Assembly: GCA_016291895.1 (NCBI GenBank)
Contig: JAEEZO010000009.1
Location: 1-26,519, forward strand
DNA from: Caryophanales bacterium
Lineage (GTDB): Bacteria > Bacillota_I > Bacilli_A > RF39 > UBA660
DNA length: 26,519 bases
Direction of reading: 5' to 3'
This document shows positions 1-7,698 of this stretch, one piece after another. Each line of letters opens with the position of its first letter. Position 1 is the stretch's first letter. The notes beneath the pieces are model-generated. The model was not told the DNA's origin and did not search any database. It saw nothing but the letters and a program-made list of their open reading frames with translations. Position numbers and translations under genes: made by a program.

Positions 1-408
1 AAAGTTGAAGCTCCTGCAGTACCTGAAATTAAAATAGAGGTTCCAGAAGTTAAAAAAGAAGAACCCGCAGCTCCTGAAGAAAAGAAAGAAACTCCAGAAG
101 TTAAAGTTGAAGCTCCTGCAGTACCTGAAATTAAAATAGAAGTACCAGAAGAGAAGAAAGAAGAACCAGCTGCTCCTGAAGTAAAAATAGAAACTCCAGA
201 AGTTAAAGCTGAAACTCCTGCTGTACCTGAAATTAAGATTGAAGTACCAGAAGAGAAGAAAGAAGAACCAGCTGCTCCTGAAGTAAAAGTAGAAACTCCA
301 GAAGTTAAAGTTGAAACTCCTGCTGTACCTGAAATTAAAATAGAGGTTCCAGAAGAGAAGAAAGAGGAACCAGCTGCTCCTGAAGTAAAAGTAGAAGCAC
401 CTGTTGCT
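1..408 (+). repeat. Four tandem 102-bp (34-codon) repeats
   Basis: Units start at 1, 103, 205 and 307 and keep the reading frame. They differ mainly at synonymous sites and at a few residues, such as KVEA versus KAET versus KVET at the unit start. The array probably continues left of the window, because the first unit is already in phase at base 1. Such arrays vary in copy number by slippage or recombination, so this end may also be an assembly-sensitive point. Confidence 0.9.
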
Positions 409-531
409 ACTCCAACTCCAGTTCCTGCAACACCAGAAGAGAAAGTTAATCCTGAACCTCTTCCAGCAGCGCCAGTTGCACCAGCAACGCCTGCACCTGT
501 AGCAGAAGAAGCAGTTGAAGAACTAATTTAG
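1..531 (+). CDS. Partial Pro/Glu/Lys/Val-rich repeat protein (C-terminal end)
   Basis: The frame is open from the first base of the window and closes with TAG at 529-531, so the last 176 residues of a longer protein are visible. Residues 1-136 are four tandem copies of a 34-residue unit built on APAVPEIKIEVPEEKKEEP. They are followed by a Pro/Ala-rich tail (roughly 137-165) and a short acidic end, VEEAVEELI-like. There is no membrane segment, LPXTG motif or cysteine in the visible part. The composition suggests an extended, disordered, charged stalk or linker. I do not recognise the protein, and its functional domain must lie upstream of the window. A hairpin terminator follows immediately. 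Confidence 0.85.
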   Translation, partial: KVEAPAVPEIKIEVPEVKKEEPAAPEEKKETPEVKVEAPAVPEIKIEVPEEKKEEPAAPEVKIETPEVKAETPAVPEIKIEVPEEKKEEPAAPEVKVETPEVKVETPAVPEIKIEVPEEKKEEPAAPEVKVEAPVATPTPVPATPEEKVNPEPLPAAPVAPATPAPVAEEAVEELI

Positions 532-536
532 AATAT

Positions 537-561
537 AGATATGGAAACATATCTTTTTCTT
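537..561 (+). terminator. Hairpin terminator between the repeat gene and the CvpA-like gene
   Basis: AGATATG (537-543) pairs with CATATCT (548-554) across a GAAA tetraloop and is followed by TTTTTCTTT. It starts 6 bases after the stop codon. It sits directly before the ribosome site of the next gene with no obvious promoter between, so it may be a partial terminator that lowers downstream expression. Confidence 0.6.
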
Positions 562-576
562 TAAAAGGAGAATTTT

Positions 577-1269
577 ATGGAAATATTAAATATACTAGTT
601 GCGTTAATTATTATTGCATTTGGAATGCTTGGATTTACAAGAGGTTTAACTAAACAAATTGCTATCTTTATAGGTACAATTTTAGTTTTAGTAATTGCCT
701 TTATATTCAAAGATATTCTTGGTGATATCTTACTTTTAAATTGCCCATTTATTAATTTTTTAGGTGGAATACAATCTTTGAATATTATTTTCTATCAAGG
801 TATCGCTTTCTTAGTTATTGTAATGGTACTTGGAATTGTTTTAAGAATAATTATTGCTATTACTAATCTTTTTGAAAAGATTTTAAAATGGACTATCATT
901 TTTGGTATTCCTTCTAAAATATTAGGTATGATTGTTGGATTTATTGAAGGATATATTGTAGCTTTCTGTATCGTATTTATTGTTAGTCAACCTTTCTTTG
1001 ATGATTCATTTGGAATTAGAAGAACAGAATTTACTGATCAAATGTTAGCTGATAGTCCAATACTTTCTTCATTTACCGAAGATACTATTAATGTCATAAA
1101 TGAAGTTTATCATTTAAAAGATAATGCTGATAAAAATCAAACTGATTTAAAAATTATTGATATGTGTTTAGATAAAAAAATAGTTAGTGTTGATACGGTA
1201 AATGAACTAGTTCAAAATGGCAAGTTGAAAATTAATGGAATAGAAGCAGTTATTGCTAAATATAGATAA
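577..1269 (+). CDS. CvpA-family-like membrane protein
   Basis: A 230-residue integral membrane protein with hydrophobic segments near residues 3-20, 27-45, 70-98 and 110-137, followed by a polar C-terminal tail of about 90 residues. The GFTRGLTKQ stretch after the first segment and the IPSKILGMIVGFIEG stretch before the last match the pattern of the CvpA/colicin V production family. In Gram-positives that family comprises small multi-pass proteins of poorly defined role. The start is supported by AAAAGGAG at 563-570, six bases upstream. The gene sits between two terminators, so its own promoter is unclear. The family call rests on topology and motif pattern only; another small polytopic family is possible. 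Confidence 0.7.
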   Translation: MEILNILVALIIIAFGMLGFTRGLTKQIAIFIGTILVLVIAFIFKDILGDILLLNCPFINFLGGIQSLNIIFYQGIAFLVIVMVLGIVLRIIIAITNLFEKILKWTIIFGIPSKILGMIVGFIEGYIVAFCIVFIVSQPFFDDSFGIRRTEFTDQMLADSPILSSFTEDTINVINEVYHLKDNADKNQTDLKIIDMCLDKKIVSVDTVNELVQNGKLKINGIEAVIAKYR

Positions 1270-1296
1270 AATAACCTTAATGGTTATTTTTTCTTT
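1268..1296 (+). terminator. Rho-independent terminator after the CvpA-like gene
   Basis: The stem AAAATAACC/GGTTATTTT (1268-1276 with 1282-1290) has a five-base loop and runs into a T tract. It overlaps the end of the TAA stop codon. Confidence 0.75.
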
Positions 1297-1310
1297 AAAT
1301 GTAAATATTG

Positions 1311-1339
1311 TTGTATTTTATAATCATTTTTGTTAGAAT
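1311..1339 (+). promoter_or_regulatory. Sigma-A-type promoter with extended -10 for the PrsA-like gene
   Basis: The -35 is TTGTAT (1311-1316), the spacer is 17 bases, and the -10 is TAGAAT (1334-1339) preceded by TG at 1331-1332. It overlaps the upstream in-frame TTG at 1330, which therefore cannot be the real translation start. This supports ATG 1369. Confidence 0.7.
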
Positions 1340-1368
1340 TAGTAATGTATGAACGAAAGAGGTATTAT

Positions 1369-2352
1369 ATGAAATTATTAAGAAATATGAGTTTTTTATT
1401 AATTCTTCTTCTTTTAGTTGGATGTGGAAAAAGTGATCCTAAATTAAAAGATGGAAGTGGTATTGTTGTTGAATTCAAGAATTCAAAATACAATATATCA
1501 GCAGATGATTTGTATGAAAAAATGAAAGAAGAATACGGAACAAATCTTATGGTCGAAATGATTGATAAAGAATTGTTAAACGATATTTATGAGACTGATG
1601 AAGCAGCTAATGAATATGCTAACTCTCAAATAGAAATGTATAAACAAGTATATGGTGGAGAACAAGCTTTCCTTACTGAATTACAAAATTATGGATATGC
1701 ATCTATTGAAGACTTTAAAGAAAAATCTCTTATTTTAAATTATAAAAGAGGACTTGTAGTTGATGATTATCTTCGTGAAAATATAACTGAAGATGAAATC
1801 AAAGAATACTATGAAAAGAATGTCATTGGTGATATTACTGCTAGTCACATTCTCGTAAAGGTTGATGTTGATAGTTCTGCAACTGATGATGCAAAGAAAA
1901 AAGCTGACGAAGAAGCTTTAAAGAAAATCAAAGAAATTTATGAAAAATTAGAAAAAGGTGAAGATTTCCATGATTTAGCAAAAATGTATTCAGACGATAC
2001 ATCTAATGCTGGTGATGGTGGACATTTAGGAACATTCACTTATGGTGAAATGGAATCATCTTTTGAAAAAGCAGCTTTAGAATTAAAAGTTGGTGAATAT
2101 AATAAAGAACCTGTTAAAACAAGTTATGGTTATCATATTATTTTAAAAGAAGATGAAAAAGCTAAACCTGAATTAAAAGTAGTTCGTGAATATATTATTG
2201 GAAAACTTATAACTGCAAAGAAATCATCTGACTCTAAAATTCAAAATAAAGCTCTAGTTGAACTAAGAAAAAAATATGGTATTGATATTAAAGATTCTAG
2301 TTTAAATAGTAGATATGAAAACGCTGTAAATAATTGGCTTTATGGGGAATAA
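1369..2352 (+). CDS. prsA: PrsA-like peptidyl-prolyl isomerase lipoprotein (parvulin/PpiC)
   Basis: A 327-residue lipoprotein. Residues 1-18 form a signal peptide ending in the lipobox LLVGC, with Cys19 as the lipidated residue. Residues 30-140 are a helical foldase arm. Residues about 155-262 are a parvulin rotamase domain with the family marks ASHILVK, DGGHLGTF and SYGYHIILK. A helical C-terminal region follows. PrsA helps secreted proteins fold at the outer face of the membrane, and this gene directly precedes a large set of exported proteins. The start is ATG 1369 (AGAGG at 1357-1362) rather than the upstream TTG, because the promoter overlaps that codon. The gene is monocistronic between its own promoter and terminator. 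The length is typical for PrsA. Confidence 0.9.
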   Translation: MKLLRNMSFLLILLLLVGCGKSDPKLKDGSGIVVEFKNSKYNISADDLYEKMKEEYGTNLMVEMIDKELLNDIYETDEAANEYANSQIEMYKQVYGGEQAFLTELQNYGYASIEDFKEKSLILNYKRGLVVDDYLRENITEDEIKEYYEKNVIGDITASHILVKVDVDSSATDDAKKKADEEALKKIKEIYEKLEKGEDFHDLAKMYSDDTSNAGDGGHLGTFTYGEMESSFEKAALELKVGEYNKEPVKTSYGYHIILKEDEKAKPELKVVREYIIGKLITAKKSSDSKIQNKALVELRKKYGIDIKDSSLNSRYENAVNNWLYGE

Positions 2353-2367
2353 TTATTAAGAAAGATA

Positions 2368-2394
2368 AGTAGGATTTGAAATCCTACTTTTTTT
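2368..2394 (+). terminator. Rho-independent terminator after prsA
   Basis: The nine-base stem AGTAGGATT (2368-2376) pairs with AATCCTACT (2380-2388) over a TGA loop, followed by a run of seven T. Confidence 0.9.
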
Positions 2395-2415
2395 GTTATA
2401 TTTTGGTAAAAGAAA

Positions 2416-2444
2416 TTTACTTTATACGCTTTATATGGTATATT
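2416..2444 (+). promoter_or_regulatory. Extended -10 promoter of the AAA+/SipW operon
   Basis: The -35 is TTTACT (2416-2421), the spacer is 17 bases, and the -10 is TATATT (2439-2444) with TG at 2436-2437. Its TATGGTATATTA core is the same as in the promoter at 22182-22210. The expected transcript start is near 2451, about 87 bases before the first gene. Confidence 0.7.
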
Positions 2445-2450
2445 AGAAAA

Positions 2451-2537
2451 TAGGGAGAGAGTGATTTGTTGAGCGTGATTTTATTAATAATTCTCTCTTA
2501 ATTTGTTTATCTATAAATAAGAATGTGGTGAATAATA
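2451..2537 (+). promoter_or_regulatory. 5' leader with a GAGAGA/TCTCTC stem
   Basis: The untranslated leader of the operon opens with GAGAGA (2455-2460) that can pair with TCTCTC (2492-2497) across about 31 bases. The loop contains a possible tiny hydrophobic reading frame starting at TTG 2466 and ending at TAA 2501 (11 residues), with the purine-rich stem acting as its ribosome site. The ribosome site of the first real gene, GGTGA at about 2526-2530, lies outside the stem. No known riboswitch is recognised and a regulatory role is speculative. Confidence 0.3.
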
Positions 2538-3461
2538 ATGAAAAAAACGAAAAAGAAGAAAATTTTCATAGTTATTATTGGTATTATTTCATTTATTTCT
2601 GTACTTTTTCTTATTAAACCTTCACTTGCAAGATACATCTATAATGGTATTAAAAACTATTATTATGAATCAAAAAGGTTTTATTTTAATTGTGATAAAT
2701 TATCAGACAATCATGCGTTTTTCCAGTTAGATAACTGGGATGGTGTTAATAGTTTTAGTGTAACTTATAACCTTGATAGTTTTAAAAATAATTTTATTGC
2801 AGCAGAAAGTGATATTTCATACGATATAACTTATAGTTGTTCTAATAATGTAACGTGTACGATAAATAAACAAAATGGTATTATTTATTCATCGACACAT
2901 ACAGATTATTTCATTATTACAATTACGCCGATTACCCCTTTATCTGAAGGTGATAGTGTTACTTTGGATGTTAGTGTTTCATCAACTTCGCCTTATACTA
3001 AAACTTTAAGTGGTGAAGTTAAGTTAAATGTTAGTATTCCCGGTATTAGTTATGAAATAGAGGATAAAGCTAATCGTCCATATTTGGATTTTAATATTAC
3101 CAATACATTAAATTACTATCAAGTAGTTACTGCTTTTGGTAGTTACCATGTTGGTGATGTTTTAGAGGCAGAAGTATATAATAATTTATCAGCTACTGAT
3201 AAAGAGAAATGTACATCAGCCCTAATTAAGTTAACGTTTGATCCAAATGTTATCTTGATAGATATAACAAGTGACTTTTATGAAAACGCATATAATTATA
3301 CGACAGAGGTTATTAATAATAAAGAATATGTTAATAGTATTACATTTGGTGTTGATCCAATTACAAGTATTAGTATTAGGTTCTATAAAGTAGAAGCTTC
3401 TAATAACTATACATATCCATTTGTAAATCCAAGTTCTATTATCAATTTTGAAGTTTTATAG
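2538..3461 (+). CDS. Exported beta-rich surface protein with SipW-type signal segment
   Basis: A 307-residue protein with a lysine-rich start (2-8), a hydrophobic segment (9-27) and the motif SLARY (29-33), which matches the SipW-type processing context of the other exported proteins here. The remainder is Ser/Thr/Asn-rich and predicted all-beta. FYFNCDKL near residue 48 recalls the FYFxSDLL opening seen in SipW-associated fibre-like proteins. There are cysteines at 52, in YSCSNNVTC and in KEKC, unusual for this set. No LPXTG or C-terminal membrane segment is present. It is the first gene of a tight operon with the ATPase and SipW genes. The exact family is unknown; a TasA-like matrix or fibre component is the best guess. 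Confidence 0.6.
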   Translation: MKKTKKKKIFIVIIGIISFISVLFLIKPSLARYIYNGIKNYYYESKRFYFNCDKLSDNHAFFQLDNWDGVNSFSVTYNLDSFKNNFIAAESDISYDITYSCSNNVTCTINKQNGIIYSSTHTDYFIITITPITPLSEGDSVTLDVSVSSTSPYTKTLSGEVKLNVSIPGISYEIEDKANRPYLDFNITNTLNYYQVVTAFGSYHVGDVLEAEVYNNLSATDKEKCTSALIKLTFDPNVILIDITSDFYENAYNYTTEVINNKEYVNSITFGVDPITSISIRFYKVEASNNYTYPFVNPSSIINFEVL

Positions 3462-3469
3462 GAGGAAGT

Positions 3470-4438
3470 ATGGCTCATAATATTTTTAGAGAATATGTTG
3501 ATTATGACAAAAAAGTATTAAAAGAATATATTAATACGATAACTGCCAAAAAAATCAATAATAAAGTATGTAACTTGATTGTTAATGTTTATACTGACAG
3601 TAGATATTATAATTCTTTTGAGCCAGTTAAAAATAACTTTATTGATAATGTTGAATATTATGTGTTAGGAAATTATCTTAGTAAGTATGCTAAGACAGAT
3701 AAAAGAAAAAGTCTTCCTCATATAATAGATTCCCTTATTTTATTAAGATATATTTCATTACTTGAAATTGATAATAAAAAAGGTAAAGAAAAGAAAGTAA
3801 GTAAATTTGAAGAAGGATTCAAAAATAAATATCAAAATTCTGGTGTTCTTATTAATGAGTTAATTAGAAAAATAAAAGATAATATTCGTAGAAAAGAAAA
3901 ATATATTGAAAAGTTAGCTGCGGAAGATTTTAGTGTTTCTAAAAAGAATACTGATAGAGAAAAAATATTTGAAATCTTTCTTGATAACTCTGTTAAGATG
4001 CCAGATATTTATAGCGATATTGCTGTAAAAAGAGTATATAATAGTGGCCTTATTTATGAAGATCGTATGTTAGTATTATATTTATTAACAGTAAGAGAGT
4101 TATTAATAGATTCAATTAATAGAGAATACGATAATAAATATTTGGTAGAATTTCCAGTGAGTTTATTGGAAAAGAGAAATAAGTTAGTTAATTTATTAAG
4201 AATTATTGAAAATGATTATTTAAAAGAAAGAATGATTCTTAAAATTCGTTATAGTGAATACAAAAATTATAAAGAGCAATGTGATAAGTTAATTCATGAA
4301 GGTTATTCTTTTGCAGTAATAATTGATGAAAAGATAAAAGGTAGTTTAACATTATTAAAAGTATTTACATATATTTTATTGAATGAAAAGGCTGATAAAA
4401 CAAGATTTAGTGAATTTGATAATGTTATAAATATATAA
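3470..4438 (+). CDS. Helical cytosolic protein of unknown function
   Basis: A 322-residue, highly charged, Lys/Glu/Ile-rich protein with no signal peptide or membrane segment, predicted mostly helical. A coiled-coil-like stretch lies around residues 120-155 (KIKDNIRRKEKYIEKLAAED). I recognise no family. The start is clear: the ribosome site AGGAGG (3460-3465) overlaps the stop codon of the gene before and sits four bases before ATG. The position between an exported protein and the AAA+ ATPase, in one operon with only 8 and 21 bases between genes, suggests an adaptor or regulator of the ATPase/DUF2357 pair. That role is inferred from context only. Confidence 0.6.
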   Translation: MAHNIFREYVDYDKKVLKEYINTITAKKINNKVCNLIVNVYTDSRYYNSFEPVKNNFIDNVEYYVLGNYLSKYAKTDKRKSLPHIIDSLILLRYISLLEIDNKKGKEKKVSKFEEGFKNKYQNSGVLINELIRKIKDNIRRKEKYIEKLAAEDFSVSKKNTDREKIFEIFLDNSVKMPDIYSDIAVKRVYNSGLIYEDRMLVLYLLTVRELLIDSINREYDNKYLVEFPVSLLEKRNKLVNLLRIIENDYLKERMILKIRYSEYKNYKEQCDKLIHEGYSFAVIIDEKIKGSLTLLKVFTYILLNEKADKTRFSEFDNVINI

Positions 4439-4459
4439 AATAAGATAGTAGGTGAAAAG

Positions 4460-5980
4460 ATGGGGACATTTTTTAGATTCTTTTATGAATTCTTAGGAAA
4501 GTTTTTCCTAGGCATATGGAGAATAATTGAAGGCTTTTATTTAGGCTTCAAACAAATGTTTAATTTTAAGGAGTATGCAGAAGTAGTTAATTTCTATAAA
4601 GATGATTTTAGTGGCTTTGAATGGATTTTTGTTATCATAGCTATCTTATTAATATTAGCTTTTATAGGACTTATTGTTTGGCTAATTGTTTTATTGGTTA
4701 GAAAATATATTCGTTTCCGTAAAACAATTGTTGAACAAGAATCTATGCTTGAAGAGATTGCAACTTTGAATAAGCAAGTTAATGATCTTGTAAAAGAAAA
4801 ACAAGATATTCTTGCAATGAAAGTTTCTCAATTAGGACTTAGACCAGATGAAAGTTCTACTGTTGAAGGAAGTCCTGATGTAGATGATGTTGGTATAGAT
4901 GGGGTTCGTTTCTCTAAATTAAATTTAATTGATGAGAGATTTGCTCATTATAAGATTCAAAATTACAACAATACATTTAATCTTGAAGAATTAGTTGATA
5001 TGTTTAGAAACTTTGCTGCTTCTAAATTGCATTTATATTATAAAACAGAAATAATTAGATTATTTATTTCTGCGCTTGCATCAACTAAACTTGTTATTTT
5101 ACAAGGTATTTCTGGTACAGGTAAAACATCACTTGCTTATGCTTGGGGAAAATTTTTAAAACACGATTCATGTATTGCATCTGTTCAACCATCATGGCGT
5201 GACCGTACAGAACTTTTTGGTTACTTCAACGAATTTACTAAGAAGTTTAATGAAACAGAAGTATTAAAAGAAATATATATGGCTGGATATACTGATGATG
5301 TTTACACAGTTATTCTAGATGAAATGAACATTTCGCGTGTTGAATATTATTTTGCGGAAATGTTATCTATTCTAGAAATGCCTAATAAAGATGAGTGGAT
5401 TGTTGAATTAGTACCTAGTCCATGGCCAAAAGATCCAATTAAACTAGATGAAGGTAAGTTAAAGATTCCTGCAAATGTTTGGTATATTGGTACAATCAAT
5501 AACGATGATTCAACTTTCATGGTAACAGATAAAGTATACGACCGTGCTATGCCACTAGATATCAATGAGAAGTTCCCACCATTTACGCCTGTAGATACAG
5601 AACCTCAAGATATCAATTATTCATACTTAGAAAAGATTTTCGATGAAGCTATTGAAGCTAATCCAATATCAAAAGATACTTTAGATAAAGTAGAACAAAT
5701 GGATGATTATGTTATTCGTCATTTCCGTATTGCGTTTGGTAACCGTATCGTTATGCATATGAAGAAATTCGTTCCGGTATATGTTGCCTGCGGTGGAAAT
5801 GAGATTGATGGTGTTGATTATTTCATTGCAAAGAAAATCTTACGTAAATTTGAACAATTAAATATTTCATATATTCGTGATGAAATTGATGGATTTGTAG
5901 AATTCCTTGATAAGACATTTGGAAAAGACAAGATGAAGGAATGCAAAGAATATGTATTACGTCTAAAGAAATTAACATAA
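4460..5980 (+). CDS. Membrane-anchored McrB-like AAA+ ATPase/GTPase
   Basis: A 506-residue protein. Residues 1-40 are an aromatic amphipathic N-terminus, about 54-82 are a strong transmembrane segment, about 88-125 are coiled coil, and 130-150 are an acidic linker. The AAA+ module runs from about 185 to 480: Walker A GISGTGKT (216-223), Walker B VILDEMN (284-290) followed by ISRVEYYFAEMLSILE, sensor GTINNDD (344-350) with the N-x-x-D arrangement of McrB-type proteins, and a likely arginine finger at Arg362 (KVYDRAM). The AAA_5/McrB branch includes the GTP-using restriction motor McrB. Here the DNA-binding N-terminus is replaced by a membrane anchor, so a role in restriction is unlikely. The neighbours are a DUF2357-like partner and a signal peptidase. 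Nucleotide choice cannot be read from the sequence. Confidence 0.8.
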   Translation: MGTFFRFFYEFLGKFFLGIWRIIEGFYLGFKQMFNFKEYAEVVNFYKDDFSGFEWIFVIIAILLILAFIGLIVWLIVLLVRKYIRFRKTIVEQESMLEEIATLNKQVNDLVKEKQDILAMKVSQLGLRPDESSTVEGSPDVDDVGIDGVRFSKLNLIDERFAHYKIQNYNNTFNLEELVDMFRNFAASKLHLYYKTEIIRLFISALASTKLVILQGISGTGKTSLAYAWGKFLKHDSCIASVQPSWRDRTELFGYFNEFTKKFNETEVLKEIYMAGYTDDVYTVILDEMNISRVEYYFAEMLSILEMPNKDEWIVELVPSPWPKDPIKLDEGKLKIPANVWYIGTINNDDSTFMVTDKVYDRAMPLDINEKFPPFTPVDTEPQDINYSYLEKIFDEAIEANPISKDTLDKVEQMDDYVIRHFRIAFGNRIVMHMKKFVPVYVACGGNEIDGVDYFIAKKILRKFEQLNISYIRDEIDGFVEFLDKTFGKDKMKECKEYVLRLKKLT

Positions 5981-5990
5981 TGGTGATATT

Positions 5991-7118
5991 ATGAATAATG
6001 GGTTGGAAATATTTAATTTATATGCTCATGCCAGTGATAGTCAAATAGAAGAATTTAGTGATCGTGTTGATTCTCAATTACATATCAATAAAAAAGAAAA
6101 TAAACTTGATTGTAATTATGAGTGGCTTGAAGTTATTGAACAAACCATTCCGTATATTGATAATATTTTAAGAAATCCTAATCGTTTCATTATTAATGAA
6201 GAAGATGTTGTTAAAATCGAGTTAGCAAAAAGGGTTACTGTTGATAGTATTAAACATTTAGCTCGAAATACTAACTTGATTCAAGACATCGATGATAAAA
6301 CTGGTGATGTAAAACCAGCAAAGATTCTTAATATCAATAAAGAAGAAAGTTTCAATACATATGAAAACCGTTTTATATTTACATTGGTTCAAAATATGAT
6401 GACTTTTGTTGATTTCAAGAAAAAAGGAATTGTTGAAGAAGCAAAATATGATTGTAACAATGACGTTACATATAATGGTAAATGTACATTAGGTGATGAA
6501 AAAGTAAATATTGAATTAAAACTTAATAATTCTATTAGAACAAGAAATCGTATCACTGATGCAGAGGGAAATGATTTAGCTACTAAAATTAATAAAGTTG
6601 AACAGAGAATAAAAGATTTAACGCGTACAGAATTGTATAAATCAATTAAAATGTTACATATAGCTTTGGTTACATCACCAATTAAGAAAACTAACATTAT
6701 ACTACAAAATGTTAATTTTCAGTATGCTGTTAAATTATGGAATTATATTCAAGAACATATTAATGATGAAGGTAGTGTAGAATCAAATAAAGATGAATCT
6801 TATGATGATACAGGAACGATAAAAAACTATTTTGATGAAAGTTTTTTGTTGGACTATTTAGTATCTCAAGTTATAATAAAAGGTGAAGCAATAAAACTAG
6901 ATAAAGATATTTTAAGTGAAAGATTGATTGGTAATGTTGTTGAAAAAATAATTGATATAAATGAAAATATATCTGAAGAACAATTAGCTAATCTTGTCGC
7001 TAAACAATATACAATTATTAAATATCGTAGTGTAGTTACTGATAAGAAAATTAAGAAAATATATCGTGCTGCAATTGATAAATATTTGAAAAAAGTATCT
7101 GATCTAGATATGGAGTAG
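5991..7118 (+). CDS. DUF2357/McrC-like partner of the AAA+ protein, no visible nuclease motif
   Basis: A 375-residue soluble protein with no signal peptide. The motif FNTYENRFIFTLVQNM (121-136) and the preceding Glu/Asp-rich helical region look like the DUF2357 domain, which is usually encoded beside McrB-type ATPases and often fused to a PD-(D/E)XK nuclease. The C-terminus here (about 300-375) is helical and basic, and I do not see a D...(D/E)xK nuclease signature. The protein is therefore probably a McrC-like non-nuclease partner that binds or regulates the ATPase encoded 10 bases upstream. It is followed after 6 bases by the signal peptidase gene in the same operon. The family assignment is moderate; the pairing with the ATPase is the stronger argument. 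Confidence 0.55.
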   Translation: MNNGLEIFNLYAHASDSQIEEFSDRVDSQLHINKKENKLDCNYEWLEVIEQTIPYIDNILRNPNRFIINEEDVVKIELAKRVTVDSIKHLARNTNLIQDIDDKTGDVKPAKILNINKEESFNTYENRFIFTLVQNMMTFVDFKKKGIVEEAKYDCNNDVTYNGKCTLGDEKVNIELKLNNSIRTRNRITDAEGNDLATKINKVEQRIKDLTRTELYKSIKMLHIALVTSPIKKTNIILQNVNFQYAVKLWNYIQEHINDEGSVESNKDESYDDTGTIKNYFDESFLLDYLVSQVIIKGEAIKLDKDILSERLIGNVVEKIIDINENISEEQLANLVAKQYTIIKYRSVVTDKKIKKIYRAAIDKYLKKVSDLDME

Positions 7119-7124
7119 AATAGA

Positions 7125-7694
7125 ATGATAAAATTATACAAAAAGATAACAAATAATACAATTTTTAAAATTACCGAAAGATTATTTAGTGTTTTACTAA
7201 CATTTGTTTTAGTAGTTTTATTAGTAATAATACTAGTACAAAAAACAACAAATAATCGCTTTAATTTAGGGGGATATGGTATATATACAGTAGCCACAGG
7301 TAGTATGGAACCAGAATATCTTGTAAAAGATTTGATTCTATCATCAAAAGTTGATCCTAAAGAAATTAATGTTGGTGATGATATTGTATATTTAGGTAAA
7401 ATGGGTAGTTTAAATGATAAAATTATAACGCACCGTGTAATAAAAGTTGAAGAAAAAGATGGTCGTATGCATTTTGTCACAAAAGGTATTGCTAATAGTC
7501 TTGAAGATCCTGAAATTGACGAAAGTCAAGTTCTAGGTATAGTAGAGCATAAATTGCAAGTATTAAGTTTTGTGAGTCGTACAATTAATAGTATATATGG
7601 ATTTATCTTTTTAATTGTTATCCCGTTTATCATTTTCGTATTTTATGAAGTTAAATGTATTATAGACGAATATTACAAAAATAAAGAGGGTTAA
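7125..7694 (+). CDS. sipW: SipW-type (Ser/His) signal peptidase I
   Basis: A 189-residue membrane protease with an N-terminal membrane segment (about 20-38), an extracellular catalytic domain and a C-terminal membrane segment (about 157-175). The nucleophile box is TGSMEP with Ser60. The general base is His103 in ITHRV, where bacterial housekeeping enzymes have Lys; this is the SipW/archaeal/ER subtype. Asp128 in EDP is the likely third residue. The usual GD[AN]N box is GIAN here (122), losing one conserved Asp. SipW enzymes mature TasA-like fibre proteins, and the next gene, 4 bases downstream, encodes such a substrate. The ribosome site is GGAG (7112-7115). Confidence 0.88.
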   Translation: MIKLYKKITNNTIFKITERLFSVLLTFVLVVLLVIILVQKTTNNRFNLGGYGIYTVATGSMEPEYLVKDLILSSKVDPKEINVGDDIVYLGKMGSLNDKIITHRVIKVEEKDGRMHFVTKGIANSLEDPEIDESQVLGIVEHKLQVLSFVSRTINSIYGFIFLIVIPFIIFVFYEVKCIIDEYYKNKEG

Positions 7695-7698
7695 TATT

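Noticed and set aside
1330..1368. Upstream TTG start for the PrsA-like protein
   Set aside because: The extended -10 promoter overlaps it, and ATG 1369 has a ribosome site and begins a proper lipoprotein signal peptide.
2466..2501. Small hydrophobic toxin gene
   Set aside because: Only 11 codons from a TTG start, with no antisense RNA or partner visible; kept only as a weak leader-peptide idea.
4460..7118. McrBC-type restriction or defence system
   Set aside because: The ATPase has a membrane anchor in place of a DNA-binding domain, no PD-(D/E)XK signature is seen in the partner, and the operon context is protein export. Defence cannot be fully excluded but is not the best reading.
5347..7480. 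Minus-strand open frames under the ATPase, DUF2357-like and sipW genes
   Set aside because: They lie antisense to well-supported genes and have no ribosome sites or recognisable domains.
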